The notes: generated by a model from the sequence alone, not told the origin. DNA of 64,000 nt from Pseudonocardiaceae bacterium (GCA_009377865.1 WHTH01000009.1:27757-91756), one strand, 5' to 3'; numbered from the stretch's first letter, positions 28,434-37,101 are shown. Numbers and translations are program-made.

Positions 28434-29346
28434 TCAGCGATAGCCGGTCGTATCGGCGGGTTTGCCTGCGTCCTGAACTTCGGGGAGGTACCTCCAGGCA
28501 TCGGGCTGGCTGCCGTCGAGATCAGTGAAGCCGTAGACCCTCGCCAGCTGCCCGCTGGACAGTGACTCCCCGTTCCAGCGCGACACGTCGGGATCTTGTG
28601 CGAGCGCTGCTACGGCCCGGCCGACGAACGCTGGACTCTCGGGAGATGGCGAAGTGGGGCACCCGGGCTGTCGCGTCACGCCAGTTCGATTCGGTGACGC
28701 CGAAAGCTTCGAGCATGGCCTCTGATCGCAGCCAACCCGGGGTCAGTGACACCGCCGTCGCACCGTGGGACGCCACCTCGTGCGCCAATGCGAACGCCAT
28801 TCGATTCACCGACGCCTTGGCCAGGTCGTAGAAGAAGGAGACCCGGTAGTTGGTCGCGTTGTACTCGTCGGTTCCGTCGGTGACCTCGACGACCAGGCCA
28901 CCCGGCGTCCTGATGAGCAGCGGTATCGCGAAATGACTGGTGACGGCGTGCGTGTCCACAGCAAGGCGAAGGGTACGGAGCCCGGTATCCAAAGAGGATT
29001 CCCAAACTGTCTTGTCCCACTCGATCACGGTGGCCCCGAAGATATCGTTCACGAGAACGTGCAGGCCGCCCTGTTCGTTATCGATGCGACCCACCAGCGC
29101 GCGCACCTCGTCGGGCACGAGATGGTCCACCTGGACCGCTATCCCTCGGCCACCGGCCGCATCCACGAGAGCCGCGGTCTCCTCGATTGTCTCCGGCCGG
29201 TTCATTTCCGATCGCGCCGACCGGCTGGTTCGCGCGGTGACGTAGATGGTCGCTCCGGCCGCACCCAATTGCACGGCTATCCCTCGGCCCGCCCCTCGGG
29301 TCGCTCCAGCGACCAATGCAACCTTGCCTGCCAGCGATGCCGCCAT
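28434..29346 (-). pseudogene. Short-chain dehydrogenase, frameshifted near the 3' end
   Basis: From ATG 29346 the frame has the SDR cofactor motif ALVAGATRGAGRGIAVQLG, HVLVNDIFGATVIEWD and the active-site Tyr/Lys in VSFFYDLAKASVNRMAF. Near 28645 family-like sequence moves to another frame (SPAFVGRAVAALAQDPDV, GESLSSGQLARVYGFTDLDG). All catalytic residues precede the shift, so a protein with an altered C-terminus could still be made. A group II intron ends two bases before the ATG, so the native promoter has been displaced. Confidence 0.8.
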
Positions 29347-29402
29347 TGGTAGTCAGGGGCGCAGGAACCGCGTGGCGGTCCTGTTTCCCCATCCTCCTTT
29401 CA

Positions 29403-29436
29403 ATCCGTACGTGCGGTTTTCCCGCATACGGCTTAC
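29403..29436 (-). ncRNA. Group II intron domain V
   Basis: A 34-base hairpin contains the catalytic AGCCGTATG stem, a GAAA tetraloop and the returning CGTACGG strand. This is the most conserved element of group II introns. The AGC triad and bulge are present, so the catalytic core sequence is intact. Confidence 0.85.
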
Positions 29437-29456
29437 CGACGGTCTTCTGGACATGG

Positions 29457-30267
29457 TTACGCCGCCTTCGGGTATCGGATGGTGCCGAGCAGCTTGTGGA
29501 GCCCCTGGTCGTGGAACCAGGATTCGGTCCAACGTGCCGCCTGACCGGCGCGGAGGTTGCGGCCCCGCTTCTTGATCAGCAAGCGTTTCAGCCGCCACCC
29601 GACGTGCCGGTCGAGCTGGCGGAACTTGTCGGAGGCGTTGCCGGTGCGGAAGTAGTTACCCCATCCCCGCAGGAACAGGTTCAGACCGGCGATCACGTCG
29701 GCCAACTCCATCCCGACCCGGCGCCGATCGGTGCGCCAGCACCCGCCGGTCCGACACCCGCCGTTCGACCTCACCCATCAGCCGGTCGTGGTCGATCGTG
29801 CCGAAGAAATCGCGGATGTCGGCCTCGAAGATCGGTTCGAGGACCAGCTTCGCCGCCTGCTGCGCCACCCGGTCGCGCACCGTCGGAATGCCCAGCGGCC
29901 GCTTGCGGCCGTCCGGTTTGGGGATCTGCACCCGACGCACCGACGCCGGACGGTAGCTCCCCTGCTGAAGGTCATCGCGCAACTCACGCAACACGCGGTC
30001 CACGCCGTATTCCTCCACCGCCTCCAAGGTCATCCGATCGACCCCGGCGGCGCCACGATTAGCTTGCACCCGCTCCCACGCCTCCACCAAGACGTCATCC
30101 CGGGAGATCCGGTCATACAGAGCGTGGAAACGCCGACCATCAGACTGCTTGGCCGCAGCCCATAGCTTGCGTTGGAGTTCTCGCACCTTGCCCACCGGCG
30201 CCAGCCGATGCAGCACGACGGGCCTAGGTTGCCCGCCAGAGTAGTTGGGCCGGGCGGTCCCGGCCAT
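29457..30267 (-). pseudogene. Group II intron reverse transcriptase/maturase, deleted
   Basis: The 5' part (from an ATG at 30267) has KVRELQRKLWAAAKQSD, RVQANRGAAGVDRMTLEAVE and RPLGIPTVRDRVAQQAAKLV (RT blocks 0-2). LEPIFEA is then joined straight to DIRDFFGTIDHDRLM, skipping about 40 residues, apparently between two EAD-coding repeats. A second loss near 29735 removes everything with the YADD active site and changes frame; LNLFLRGWGNYFRTGNA, RRVGWRLKRLLIKKR-like sequence and the C-terminal maturase end follow. It cannot act as a reverse transcriptase. Confidence 0.85.
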
Positions 30268-30888
30268 GCCCCCGTGCTTACCGCCTCCGCTCGCGTGACC
30301 GAAGTCGGGGCCCTTCCCTCCCGCCGCGTTGCTCACGGCGCTCCGCGATACTACGACCCCGTCGGACTCCCGCTGTGCTCCACCAGACTTCACCATTGGC
30401 TTATACCGGTGGTCTTTGCTGACGAGGCTGCACAGACGGGTCTCTCCTGTTCCGTGACGAAACCGTGCACACGTGCCGATCCCCGTACCCCGGAGGAACC
30501 CAACAGGCGCATCTCCGGAACGCCCTCCCGTCGGACCTGGCCTTCGCCGTGACATGAGCGGCTCGGCTTCCCCATTGTGACTGTGACGAGGCTGCAGGAC
30601 TCGCGCCTGATGGCACTACGGCCCGCGTGCGTGCTCCCTCCGAAGAGGCTCTCGACGCCCCGCTCAGCCCGCCACCTCTCGATGACGAACCGGGGCCGGC
30701 TACCCGGCGCTCCGGCGCCTACCGAGACGGGATTCCCACCCGCTGGCTTCGTCCAGCTTCCAGGACGCAACATGGCGACAGCTCAGCACACAGCGACCCG
30801 CCAGCATCCGGGATGACCCGGAGAAGCATTCCGTCACGCGCTCTCCCGGTGGAAGGTGCGGGCCTGCACGGTGGCGATGGCCAGATAC

Positions 30889-31155
30889 TCATGGAGACTC
30901 CTGATGTGATCGGATCTGCCAGTCGACCTCTCGCCCGAGCGCGGCGGCGTACCGGTCCAGCGTTGACAGCCGGACGTCAGTGTCACCTCGCTCCAGCCGT
31001 GCCACCGCGGACTGCGAGGTGCCCATCCGGGCGGCGATCTCGGTCTGGCTCAGGCCGCTGTCGTGGCGGGTCACGACCAGCTCGGTCATCAGCGCCCGGC
31101 GGCGATCGAGCATCCCCTGCAGACCGGGGAAGGACGTGCGACGTGGCGAGACCAT
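30889..31155 (-). CDS. XRE-family helix-turn-helix protein
   Basis: The product is 88 aa with an HTH_3 domain at about 30-82: SGLSQTEIAARMGTSQSAVA followed by RLERGDTDVRLSTLDRYA. It resembles antitoxins of the HigA type and small phage-like repressors. No toxin gene is adjacent. A partial open frame after the stop (EYLAIATVQARTFHRE) hints at a lost partner or read-through. Upstream are two TATCTC repeats spaced 12 bp that could be its own operator. The intron's 5' end lies about 95 bp downstream. Confidence 0.8.
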   Translation of the reverse strand: MVSPRRTSFPGLQGMLDRRRALMTELVVTRHDSGLSQTEIAARMGTSQSAVARLERGDTDVRLSTLDRYAAALGREVDWQIRSHQESP

Positions 31156-31172
31156 ATCTCATATGCTATCTC
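31155..31172 (-). promoter_or_regulatory. Direct repeats TATCTC upstream of the XRE gene
   Basis: TATCTC occurs at 31155-31160 and 31167-31172 in an AT-rich patch touching the start codon of the XRE gene. The 12-bp period and position suit repressor binding and a promoter on the minus strand. Confidence 0.4.
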
Positions 31173-31236
31173 TCAAACGCTATGAATGCACGCAGCGCCC
31201 CGCGGGATAGGGTGGGGGTCGCGATGAGCGTTTGGA

Positions 31237-32052
31237 GTGATGGTGGTGCTTTCAGCTCACGACGAGCATGGCGGGACCAGCGACCGGCTACCGGGTGCGT
31301 TGCTGTTCGTGCGATACGCTTTCCCGCCCAATGAGCTGGGTTATTGCGGACCCTCGGACAGTCAGGAGCTGCTCGGCTACGGCACGAACGGGGTGGTGGA
31401 CCGCGGGCTGGGCGCGCTGGCGCGACAGTTCGACGGCGCGTGGCCCTACCTCGAGCTCATCGCCGGTGCCGTCGGCATCTCCGACCCGCTGGACCACCGG
31501 GTCGTGGAGGCCTACTGGGTGGGTAACTCGCTGCTCGACCAGATCGGGACGACCGCGCTCGGCGACTCGATGGAACAGCGGTTCCGCCGCCGCACCGGCT
31601 CCCAGTTCAGCCTGCTCGCCGAAGGCGCTATCGCCGGCGGGGTACCGCACCACAGCTTCCACGTGTTCGGCGTCTACCCGTGGGTGGGCATGCTCGGCGA
31701 CGGCCGCAAGTCCGACACGGCTCTGACAGTGCTCGACCGCTGCCGCATCCGGTGGGGTCAGGTCGACAGCGTCGACGGCGACAAGGTGCTGGTGCGAAGC
31801 CAGCCGCTGACCTGGGACGGCCGGACGCTGGGGCTGGGCGAGCCGGTCGCAGAGACCGCCACCCTGTCGGTCGGTGGCGACGGGTTCCTCACCGGCCTCG
31901 CTCCCGGCGACTGGGTGTCGCTGCACTGGGACTGGGTCTGCGACCGGCTCGATTCGCGCCAGCTCGCCAATCTCCGTCGCTACTCGCGGCACCAGCTCGA
32001 GATCACCAACCACAAGGTGGCTCGCCCCGGCCCGGCGGCGATGCTGGGCTGA
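31237..32052 (+). CDS. Uncharacterised actinobacterial protein (probably DUF6390)
   Basis: The product is 271 aa, soluble, and intact. Conserved-looking segments are FVRYAFPPNELGYCGPSDS, FDGAWPYLELIAGAVGI, SFHVFGVYPWVGMLGDG and LHWDWVCDRLDSRQLANL. I associate this pattern with an uncharacterised actinobacterial family (DUF6390); no catalytic function is known to me. The two consecutive ATGs at 31237 and 31240 are the likely start. It stands alone between the XRE gene and a terminator-like hairpin. Confidence 0.65.
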   Translation: MMVVLSAHDEHGGTSDRLPGALLFVRYAFPPNELGYCGPSDSQELLGYGTNGVVDRGLGALARQFDGAWPYLELIAGAVGISDPLDHRVVEAYWVGNSLLDQIGTTALGDSMEQRFRRRTGSQFSLLAEGAIAGGVPHHSFHVFGVYPWVGMLGDGRKSDTALTVLDRCRIRWGQVDSVDGDKVLVRSQPLTWDGRTLGLGEPVAETATLSVGGDGFLTGLAPGDWVSLHWDWVCDRLDSRQLANLRRYSRHQLEITNHKVARPGPAAMLG

Positions 32053-32218
32053 GACACCGGCGGGTCTCCCTCGTACGCCTAGCCCCACCCCTCGCCGTCG
32101 CAAGGCGGTACCACCCACCGCTGATAGCCCCGGGCTCACACGCCCGCCGAGGGTGGCCACAGGTCGGACAGCACTTGGCGAGAGAGCTGCCCGACCTGTG
32201 GCTGCCTTAACACCGACT

Positions 32219-32260
32219 GAACAACCCCCGCTACCCACCGAAACGTATTGGGGGTTCTTC
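32219..32260 (+). terminator. Terminator-like hairpin after the DUF6390-type gene
   Basis: AACCCCC (32223-32229) pairs with GGGGGTT (32250-32256), extended by GAA/TTC at the outside. The 20-base loop is long and only a short pyrimidine run follows, so the strength is uncertain. The rest of the gap 32053-32460 holds an AT-rich patch (32255-32290) that may contain a promoter, and no gene. Confidence 0.5.
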
Positions 32261-32460
32261 GCGTTCAAGTGTACTATATGTTGAAGTCTTCTACCGCGCG
32301 CGGCGGTCGTTGCACGCGAGGACGTTTGAGCGGAGCAATCCAGGCCGCTGCGCATCAGGGCCACGACCGATCACCGGCGTCGGTTCACCCCCGGCCCGTG
32401 TCTCGGCCAGCGCCGATGAGGTGAGGGTGTGCGAGTCAAGCAGCGGCGACGGAGCAGTCG

Positions 32461-33138
32461 GTGAGCTTCACCGCGGAGCTGGTAGCTGCACTCGAGGGAG
32501 TGTGGGCGGCGATTCAGGCCCTGCACCCGGACGTGCCCGACGTGGTGGTCATGCTCGGGTCGGGCACGCTGGGGCTGCGCCCGGGTCAGGTGCGGCTCGG
32601 GCAGTTCGAGGCCGGCCGCTGGCAGCGCGGCGAGGCCACCGACCGGGTGCCGGAACTGTTCATCGGTGGCGAGGGGCTGCGGCGCGGCCCGGGCGAGGTC
32701 CTGGCGACGTTGCTGCATGAGGCCGCGCACGGTATCGCCCATGTCCGCGGGATCAAGGACACCTCACGGCAGGGCCGCTACCACAACGCCCGGTACAAGG
32801 CCCTGGCCGTCGAGTTGGGCTTGGTCGTCGCCGGCGGCGGTAGCCTCGGCTGGACGGATACCCGAGTGCCGCCCTCGACCGCTCAGCTCTACGCCAGGCC
32901 ACTGGCCGTGCTCGAGACGACCCTGGTGGCGTTTCGCCACCCCGAGGCGTCGGGGCCGGGCAAGAAGAAGAGCAACAACGGGACGGTGGCCCGCTGTAGC
33001 TGCAGCCGGCAGTTCCGTATCACCCGCGCTGTACTCGACCTCGGCCCGATCAGCTGCGGAGCGTGCGGATCACAGTTCGAAGACACCAACCCCGCCACCC
33101 CGGACCTGGGCGCCGACAATGGCAGTGACCATGCCTAA
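32461..33138 (+). CDS. SprT-like zinc metallopeptidase-type protein
   Basis: The product is 225 aa. The zincin motif LLHEAAHGIAHVRGIKD gives HEXXH at about residues 86-90. A following TSRQGRYHNARYKALA segment supplies the third ligand region typical of SprT-like plasmid and ICE proteins. A C-terminal zinc ribbon is visible as CSCSRQF...CGACG. The start is GTG 32461. Such genes are frequent on actinobacterial integrative elements, and the substrate is unknown. The active-site motif is complete, so it may be functional. Confidence 0.8.
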   Translation: MSFTAELVAALEGVWAAIQALHPDVPDVVVMLGSGTLGLRPGQVRLGQFEAGRWQRGEATDRVPELFIGGEGLRRGPGEVLATLLHEAAHGIAHVRGIKDTSRQGRYHNARYKALAVELGLVVAGGGSLGWTDTRVPPSTAQLYARPLAVLETTLVAFRHPEASGPGKKKSNNGTVARCSCSRQFRITRAVLDLGPISCGACGSQFEDTNPATPDLGADNGSDHA

Positions 33139-33300
33139 CACGAGTGAGCGTGTGCGCACGAGCCACAACAAGGTCTGCTCATCGCGGCTGATATACCGTC
33201 CCGTGCATCACGGGAACGGGCCCGCCCAGCTGGCACGGTGCGCTGCCTGATGCATCCCGCGACTCAAAGCAAAGCTGACCTGCGACGTGGTGGCCCGGGT

Positions 33301-33466
33301 TCAGGATGAGGCCAGTCCCGACACCAGCGCGGCCACGGCCAGCAGGAAGAACCCCGCCGCCAGCCCGATGGAGTAGTCGCGTGCGCTCGTAGCGGAGGAA
33401 ATCGCACGCGGCCGAGAAGGTGTTGGCGGCGGCCAGGACACTGACGACGACGTAGGCGGTGAACAA
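33301..33466 (-). pseudogene. DoxX-like membrane protein, N-terminal fragment joined to another tail
   Basis: From TTG 33466 the frame reads LFTAYVVVSVLAAANTFSAA and CDFLRYERT, the first helix of DoxX-like proteins. Homology then ends. A different frame supplies DYSIGLAAGFFLLAVAALVS up to a stop at 33301, which could be the last helix of another membrane protein. The middle helices are missing, so this is a deletion remnant. Confidence 0.55.
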
Positions 33467-33658
33467 TTCGTCTGCACCTTGCCGGTGAGGGCCTCGGCCG
33501 CTGGTAGCGGGACCGGACAAACGCCGGACGAGACGCCACCGACGAACTGGCCGGCGACTGACATCGAGGCACCGGTTCGCCGGAACGCCGTGTGACCGAT
33601 GACTTTTCCGTTGCCGCGACGTCTACCTCGTCGAGAACCCGAACGGGAGGAGAGCGCG

Positions 33659-34381
33659 ATGAGTCTTCCGCAGGTCGTGTCCCGCGATGATTGGCTGGCC
33701 GCCCGCAAGGAGCTGCTGGCCAAGGAGAAAGAGCTCACCCGGGCGCGGGACGCGCTGAACGCCGAGCGCCGCCGACTGCCGATGGTCGAGATCGGCAAGG
33801 AGTACGTCTTCGACGGCCCGGACGGCACGGCGAGCCTGCTCGACCTGTTCGACCGGCGCCGCCAGTTGATCGTCCGTCACTTCATGTTCGACCCCAGCTG
33901 GGACGACGGCTGCCCGAGCTGTTCGGCCGGGGCCGACGAGATCTCGACCGGCCTGCTCGAGCATCTGCACACCCGCGACACCTCGCTCGTCGTCGTCGCC
34001 CGTGCGCCGCTGGCCAAGATCGAGGCGTACAAGGCGCGCAAGGGCTGGACGTTCCCCTGGTATTCCTCACACGGCAGCGACTTCAACTACGACTTCCACG
34101 TCACGCTGGACGAATCCGTCGCTGCCATCGAGTACAACTACGAGCAGCCGGACACACCACTCGACGGCGCGCAGCCGTTCGAGCTGCACGGCCAGAGCTG
34201 CTTCCTCCGCGACGGCGATCGCGTGTTCCACACCTACTCCAACTACGCCCGCGGCGCCGAGATGGTCGGCGGCTCGTACTACTATCTGGACCTGACCGCG
34301 CTCGGTCGCCAAGAGGACTGGGAGGAGCCGAAGGGGCGCGCCGACATCGCCCGCGCCGCGGCCCCCGACTTCGCCAGCTGA
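33659..34381 (+). CDS. DUF899 family thioredoxin-like protein
   Basis: The product is 240 aa. The start SLPQVVSRDDWLAARKELLA, MFDPSWDDGCPSCSAGADE with a Cys-x-x-Cys, VVARAPLAKIEAYKARKGW, and YYYLDLTALGRQED near the end are hallmarks of DUF899. This family is thioredoxin-fold and often sits beside VOC and SRPBCC genes; its function is unknown. GGGAGGAGA is well placed for ATG 33659. It is intact and co-oriented with no close partner. Confidence 0.9.
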   Translation: MSLPQVVSRDDWLAARKELLAKEKELTRARDALNAERRRLPMVEIGKEYVFDGPDGTASLLDLFDRRRQLIVRHFMFDPSWDDGCPSCSAGADEISTGLLEHLHTRDTSLVVVARAPLAKIEAYKARKGWTFPWYSSHGSDFNYDFHVTLDESVAAIEYNYEQPDTPLDGAQPFELHGQSCFLRDGDRVFHTYSNYARGAEMVGGSYYYLDLTALGRQEDWEEPKGRADIARAAAPDFAS

Positions 34382-34619
34382 CCAAGCGGACTACGGGCGG
34401 TCGCGGCGTGCGGTCATCAGCGCCGACCGCCCGCGGATTGGCTGGGTACAGAACGCGCGGGAGCCTCGGGCCAGTGCCCCGAGCATGCCCGGCGTCACTG
34501 ACAATCCAGCAGGGACATCACTGCCTGGAGCTGTTCTGCCCGGCCCTCGACGTCGGGTTGCCCAATGTCGATCTCGCCGCCGTGTACGGGCCCGGGTCTG
34601 CGGTGAAGGCACCCGTGCG
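34382..34619. other. Gap with hairpin after DUF899, no gene
   Basis: A GC-rich inverted repeat near 34394-34435 (cgggcggtcg ... cgaccgcccg) follows the DUF899 stop and may terminate transcription. No convincing coding sequence was found in the remainder. Confidence 0.4.
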
Positions 34620-34712
34620 GCGAAGAACGCTGGCGAACTGCCGCTCGGCCCGGACGACGGGATGCCCGAAGCCTGCGTCGCCTCGTTCGACAACCTGCAC
34701 ACGCTGCGCTAG
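34620..34712 (+). pseudogene. MazF/PemK-like toxin, C-terminal remnant
   Basis: About 30 codons read ELPLGPDDGMPEACVASFDN before a stop, resembling the end of MazF-type mRNA interferases. The upstream two thirds of the protein and any antitoxin are absent. The similarity is short, so the call is tentative. Confidence 0.4.
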
Positions 34713-34757
34713 AGCCGGGCTTCGCCACCGCATCACCACCCCGTCCGCGGGCGCGGG

Positions 34758-35018
34758 TCACAGGCCGGGGCGCCACCGACCGAGTCCGGGACGGTGCCGA
34801 CCGCGGCCGGACACCGGACGCTGCGGCGCCCCGCTCTGGGCGGCACAGCGCTCGCAGGGCCGGCCGATAGGGCTGACCATCGGTGCGGCCACGACCGAGT
34901 GGCCACACATCGCGGTGTATGTGCCCCGGTTGGCGGCGGCCAGCGCGGCATCGTTGACCAGGTGGGCGAGCCCGTCGACGGTGCAGGTGACGGGCGACGC
35001 ATACAGTCTTTCGGCCAC
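34758..35018 (-). CDS. Small zinc-finger-like hypothetical protein
   Basis: The product is 86 aa: AERLYASPVTCTVDGLAHLV, NRGTYTAMCGHSVVAAPMV and IGRPCERCAAQ. The CGH and CERC pairs are spaced like a small zinc-binding fold, and the beginning looks like a conserved actinobacterial protein family without known function. The last 20 residues are Arg/Gly-rich and may lie past the original end. It stands alone on the minus strand. Confidence 0.55.
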   Translation of the reverse strand: MAERLYASPVTCTVDGLAHLVNDAALAAANRGTYTAMCGHSVVAAPMVSPIGRPCERCAAQSGAPQRPVSGRGRHRPGLGRWRPGL

Positions 35019-35295
35019 TATCGATCCCTGCTGCAGATCACCCGACAGGTTGGCTGTCGCTGCGCGAGCTGATCACATCCTTGCCCCACCGATGGTGGCC
35101 GACGTCGGTTGCCGATGCAAGCGCCGCTGCAATTTCAGATGCACGTGCACCTGAGCTTGCAGCAGTGGCCGACGAAGTTCAGGAAGGGGAGGGACATGTC
35201 CAAACCCGTGACTGAGGTGTCGTGCAGCCAGCTGCCCGGAGTGTCTGGCGCGAAGGACGGCGACTTCGACGACCTGCTCGGGTAGAGCCGCGGGA
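35019..35295. other. No convincing gene (277 bp)
   Basis: Short frames only. A fragment opening at ATG 35197 ends after about 30 codons and is not recognised. Confidence 0.35.
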
Positions 35296-35382
35296 GTGCG
35301 GTTCCGCAACGAGATCATCACCGGCAGCGGGGGCAAGCAGATCCTGCTCGTGGACCCCAGCGGCTCGAGCCCACTCGGTTGA
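35296..35382 (+). pseudogene. VOC-family C-terminal remnant
   Basis: VRFRNEIITGSGGKQILLVD followed by PSG matches the last strands of VOC/glyoxalase-fold proteins; compare FSSDVITGRGGKQILVYDP in the intact gene at 38248-38640. Everything upstream is missing. Confidence 0.5.
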
Positions 35383-35412
35383 CGACACCTGTGCTGGGAT
35401 CTCGCTTGGTGA

Positions 35413-35810
35413 TTACAGCGGCGTATGTCGGCTCAGCCGCGCGGTGGCCAGCACGACAAGCCCGATCGCGGCGGGCGTGAAGAACAAGCCGAGGGACAGC
35501 CCGGTGATCACGACGTATATGTCACGAGCACGACCGCGCACGCCACGGTCAGCGCTGCTGCACCGTTGGCCGGTCCGCGGACGGCGAGCGGGACGCCCGT
35601 CAGTACCAGCGGCGCAGCCAGGAATGCCAGGAAAATCAAGGGCTCGCCGGCGCCGGCTTCGGTCACGACGGTGGCCACCGACATGACGACACCGACAACC
35701 GCGAGCGCGAACGCCACGCCGGCCGTCCATCGATCGACCCGGTCCGACAGGCCTCGACCGCCGACTACAACATCGGCGGCTCCAGTGGGCCGCGTCGCAT
35801 TACCTGACAC
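35413..35810 (-). pseudogene. Four-helix membrane protein, frameshifted
   Basis: From ATG 35810 the frame encodes VDRWTAGVAFALAVVGVVMS, EPLIFLAFLAAPLVLTGVPL and AALTVACAVVLV, then stops. A neighbouring frame continues with IYVVITGLSLGLFFTPAAIG and LVVLATARL, a fourth helix. The shift is near 35515. The protein family is not recognised. It diverges from padR, with the putative PadR operator on its start codon, so it may have been the regulator's target. Confidence 0.6.
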
Positions 35811-35819
35811 ATCGTGTCA
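35805..35819. promoter_or_regulatory. Inverted repeat TGACAC-ATC-GTGTCA
   Basis: A perfect 6-bp-arm repeat lies between padR and the divergent membrane-protein gene, covering the latter's start codon. A third TGACAC follows at 35822-35827. It is a likely PadR operator, although it differs from the classical ATGT-N8-ACAT site. Confidence 0.55.
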
Positions 35820-35867
35820 CCTGACACTATGGCATGTCGCCGCATCGCCGCGCGTCAGGAGAAGCGC

Positions 35868-36434
35868 ATGTCAGGGCCACAGCTCAATGCCACCGCAGCC
35901 TCGCTGCTCGGGTTCTTGCACGAGGGCCCGATGACCGGCTGGGACCTGGTGACGGTCGCTCAGCAGCGGATCGGCAACTTCTGGACGCTGACGCAGAGCC
36001 AGGTCTATCGCGAACTGGCGGCCATGGCGAAGGCCGGGCTGGTCGAGGCCGGGCCACCCGGGAGGCGGGACCGCAAGCCGTATTCGATCACCGCGACCGG
36101 GCGGGCAGCGTTCGCCGAGTGGATTGACCAGGATCCGGGTCTCGAACAGATCCGCGTTCCCCTCTTGCTGACCATCATGTTCGCGGCGCACCTGCCGACC
36201 GAACGGCTGGCGTCGATGGTCACCGCGCACCGTGCGGTGCACGCCGAGCGGCTGGCGCGCTACGAGCAGCACCGCGCCGACATGCGCGACGCTCCCGCCA
36301 CCGACTCGTACCGGCTGGCCACGCTGGAGTTCGGGCTGCACTACGAGCGCGCGGTGCTGGACTGGTTCGACGAACTCCCGGCGGTGCTGCCGGAACTCGA
36401 CGGCCAGCCTCCGGCGCTCGACAGCCAGCCTTGA
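35868..36434 (+). CDS. PadR-family transcriptional regulator
   Basis: The product is 188 aa. The winged helix covers about 8-85 (SLLGFLHEGPMTGWDLVTVA, FWTLTQSQVYRELAAMAKAG, YSITATGRAAFAEWI), followed by a helical C-terminal dimerisation domain. AGGAGA lies 6 bases before ATG 35868. It diverges from a now-broken membrane-protein gene with an inverted repeat between them. A strong palindrome begins directly after its stop. Confidence 0.9.
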   Translation: MSGPQLNATAASLLGFLHEGPMTGWDLVTVAQQRIGNFWTLTQSQVYRELAAMAKAGLVEAGPPGRRDRKPYSITATGRAAFAEWIDQDPGLEQIRVPLLLTIMFAAHLPTERLASMVTAHRAVHAERLARYEQHRADMRDAPATDSYRLATLEFGLHYERAVLDWFDELPAVLPELDGQPPALDSQP

Positions 36435-36487
36435 CATTCCATTGTGCTAGGTCCATCCTGATGCTCAGGACCTAGCACAATGGGATG
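36435..36487. repeat. 20-bp AT-richer palindrome after padR
   Basis: Arms 36435-36454 (cattccattgtgctaggtcc) and 36468-36487 pair with one mismatch around a 13-base loop that can itself pair (tcctga/tcagga). It begins one base after the padR stop, which suits a terminator or a dispersed palindromic element. Its base composition is clearly lower in GC than the surroundings. Confidence 0.85.
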
Positions 36488-36510
36488 TTTCGTTCGGGAG
36501 GGGTCGCGCC

Positions 36511-37101
36511 GTGTGGCATACCGTCTTCATCACCGTTCACGCCGTCGCGGGCGGTGTCGCCTTCGTGGCCGGATGCGTCGCGCTCCCGCGAGGCGCCCTG
36601 TTTGGCACGTACCTGTGGTCGATGGCGGTCATGGCACTGTTCCTCGCGCTGGCCGTCGCGACAGAGTGGGGCGTGATCCCCATGCCGTTGAGCCTCGTAT
36701 TCGCCGCACTCACCGTGCTCGCCGGCTACATGGTCTGGCGCGCGGCGCAGGCACGGCGCATTCGACCGACGGCAAGGACGGGGCCCTCAACGCGCTACGT
36801 CGCACACATCGGCTTCACCCTGGTCGCACTGTTTGACGCCTTCGCCGTGATCACCGTGCTCAACGCCGGGGCGCCCGGCTGGCTGGTGGCCGCGGCCGGT
36901 GTGCTCATCGCCGTCGCGGGCCACTTCGTGCTCCGGGCGGCCAGGAGCAGGCTCGTGCCAGCCCCAGCCCCAGTCAAGCCTCTCGCGGCCAGCCTGGACG
37001 ACATGAACCTTTTGCCATCCCACTGTTCGCACTCGTCACGGACAGCTCCCACGAGGACCGTCTGCTCCGTCGCGCCCGCCGGCGCCTCACCGCCACGCTG
37101 A
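36511..37101 (+). CDS. Membrane protein, DUF2306-like
   Basis: The product is 196 aa from GTG 36511. Helices are at about 2-22, 32-52, 58-75, 95-115 and 122-140 (WHTVFITVHAVAGGVAFVAG, YVAHIGFTLVALFDAFAVIT). A His in the first helix and another in the fourth resemble DUF2306/cytochrome-like membrane proteins. After residue 150 the sequence turns hydrophilic and looks non-native, as if the original 3' end had been lost. The following 100 bp hold unrelated coding scraps (SSHEDRLLRRARRRLTATL). Confidence 0.6.
   Translation: MWHTVFITVHAVAGGVAFVAGCVALPRGALFGTYLWSMAVMALFLALAVATEWGVIPMPLSLVFAALTVLAGYMVWRAAQARRIRPTARTGPSTRYVAHIGFTLVALFDAFAVITVLNAGAPGWLVAAAGVLIAVAGHFVLRAARSRLVPAPAPVKPLAASLDDMNLLPSHCSHSSRTAPTRTVCSVAPAGASPPR

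Larger units (their letters stand above)
29349..30791 (-). mobile_element. Group II intron, internally deleted
   Basis: The minus strand carries a domain V hairpin (29403-29436), a domain VI-like stem and an end in CTGACTAC just before the SDR start. It also carries a broken intron-encoded protein and a long 5' RNA region. The 5' end is placed at GTGTGC on the minus strand (about 30791), which fits the GUGYG consensus; this boundary is tentative. A short hairpin (TCCGGG-tcat-CCCGGA) lies just upstream of it, as is common for terminator-targeting introns. Reverse transcription should be impossible, but the ribozyme ends look conserved. Confidence 0.75.

Noticed and set aside
30795..30888. Separate small gene ending in ARTFHRESA downstream of the XRE gene
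   Set aside because: The frame looks protein-like but has no usable start codon and overlaps the XRE stop; it was noted only in that entry.
34485..34619. Intact MazF gene
   Set aside because: Only the last 30 or so codons resemble MazF; the upstream part of the frame is Arg/Pro-rich and has no mRNA-interferase motifs.
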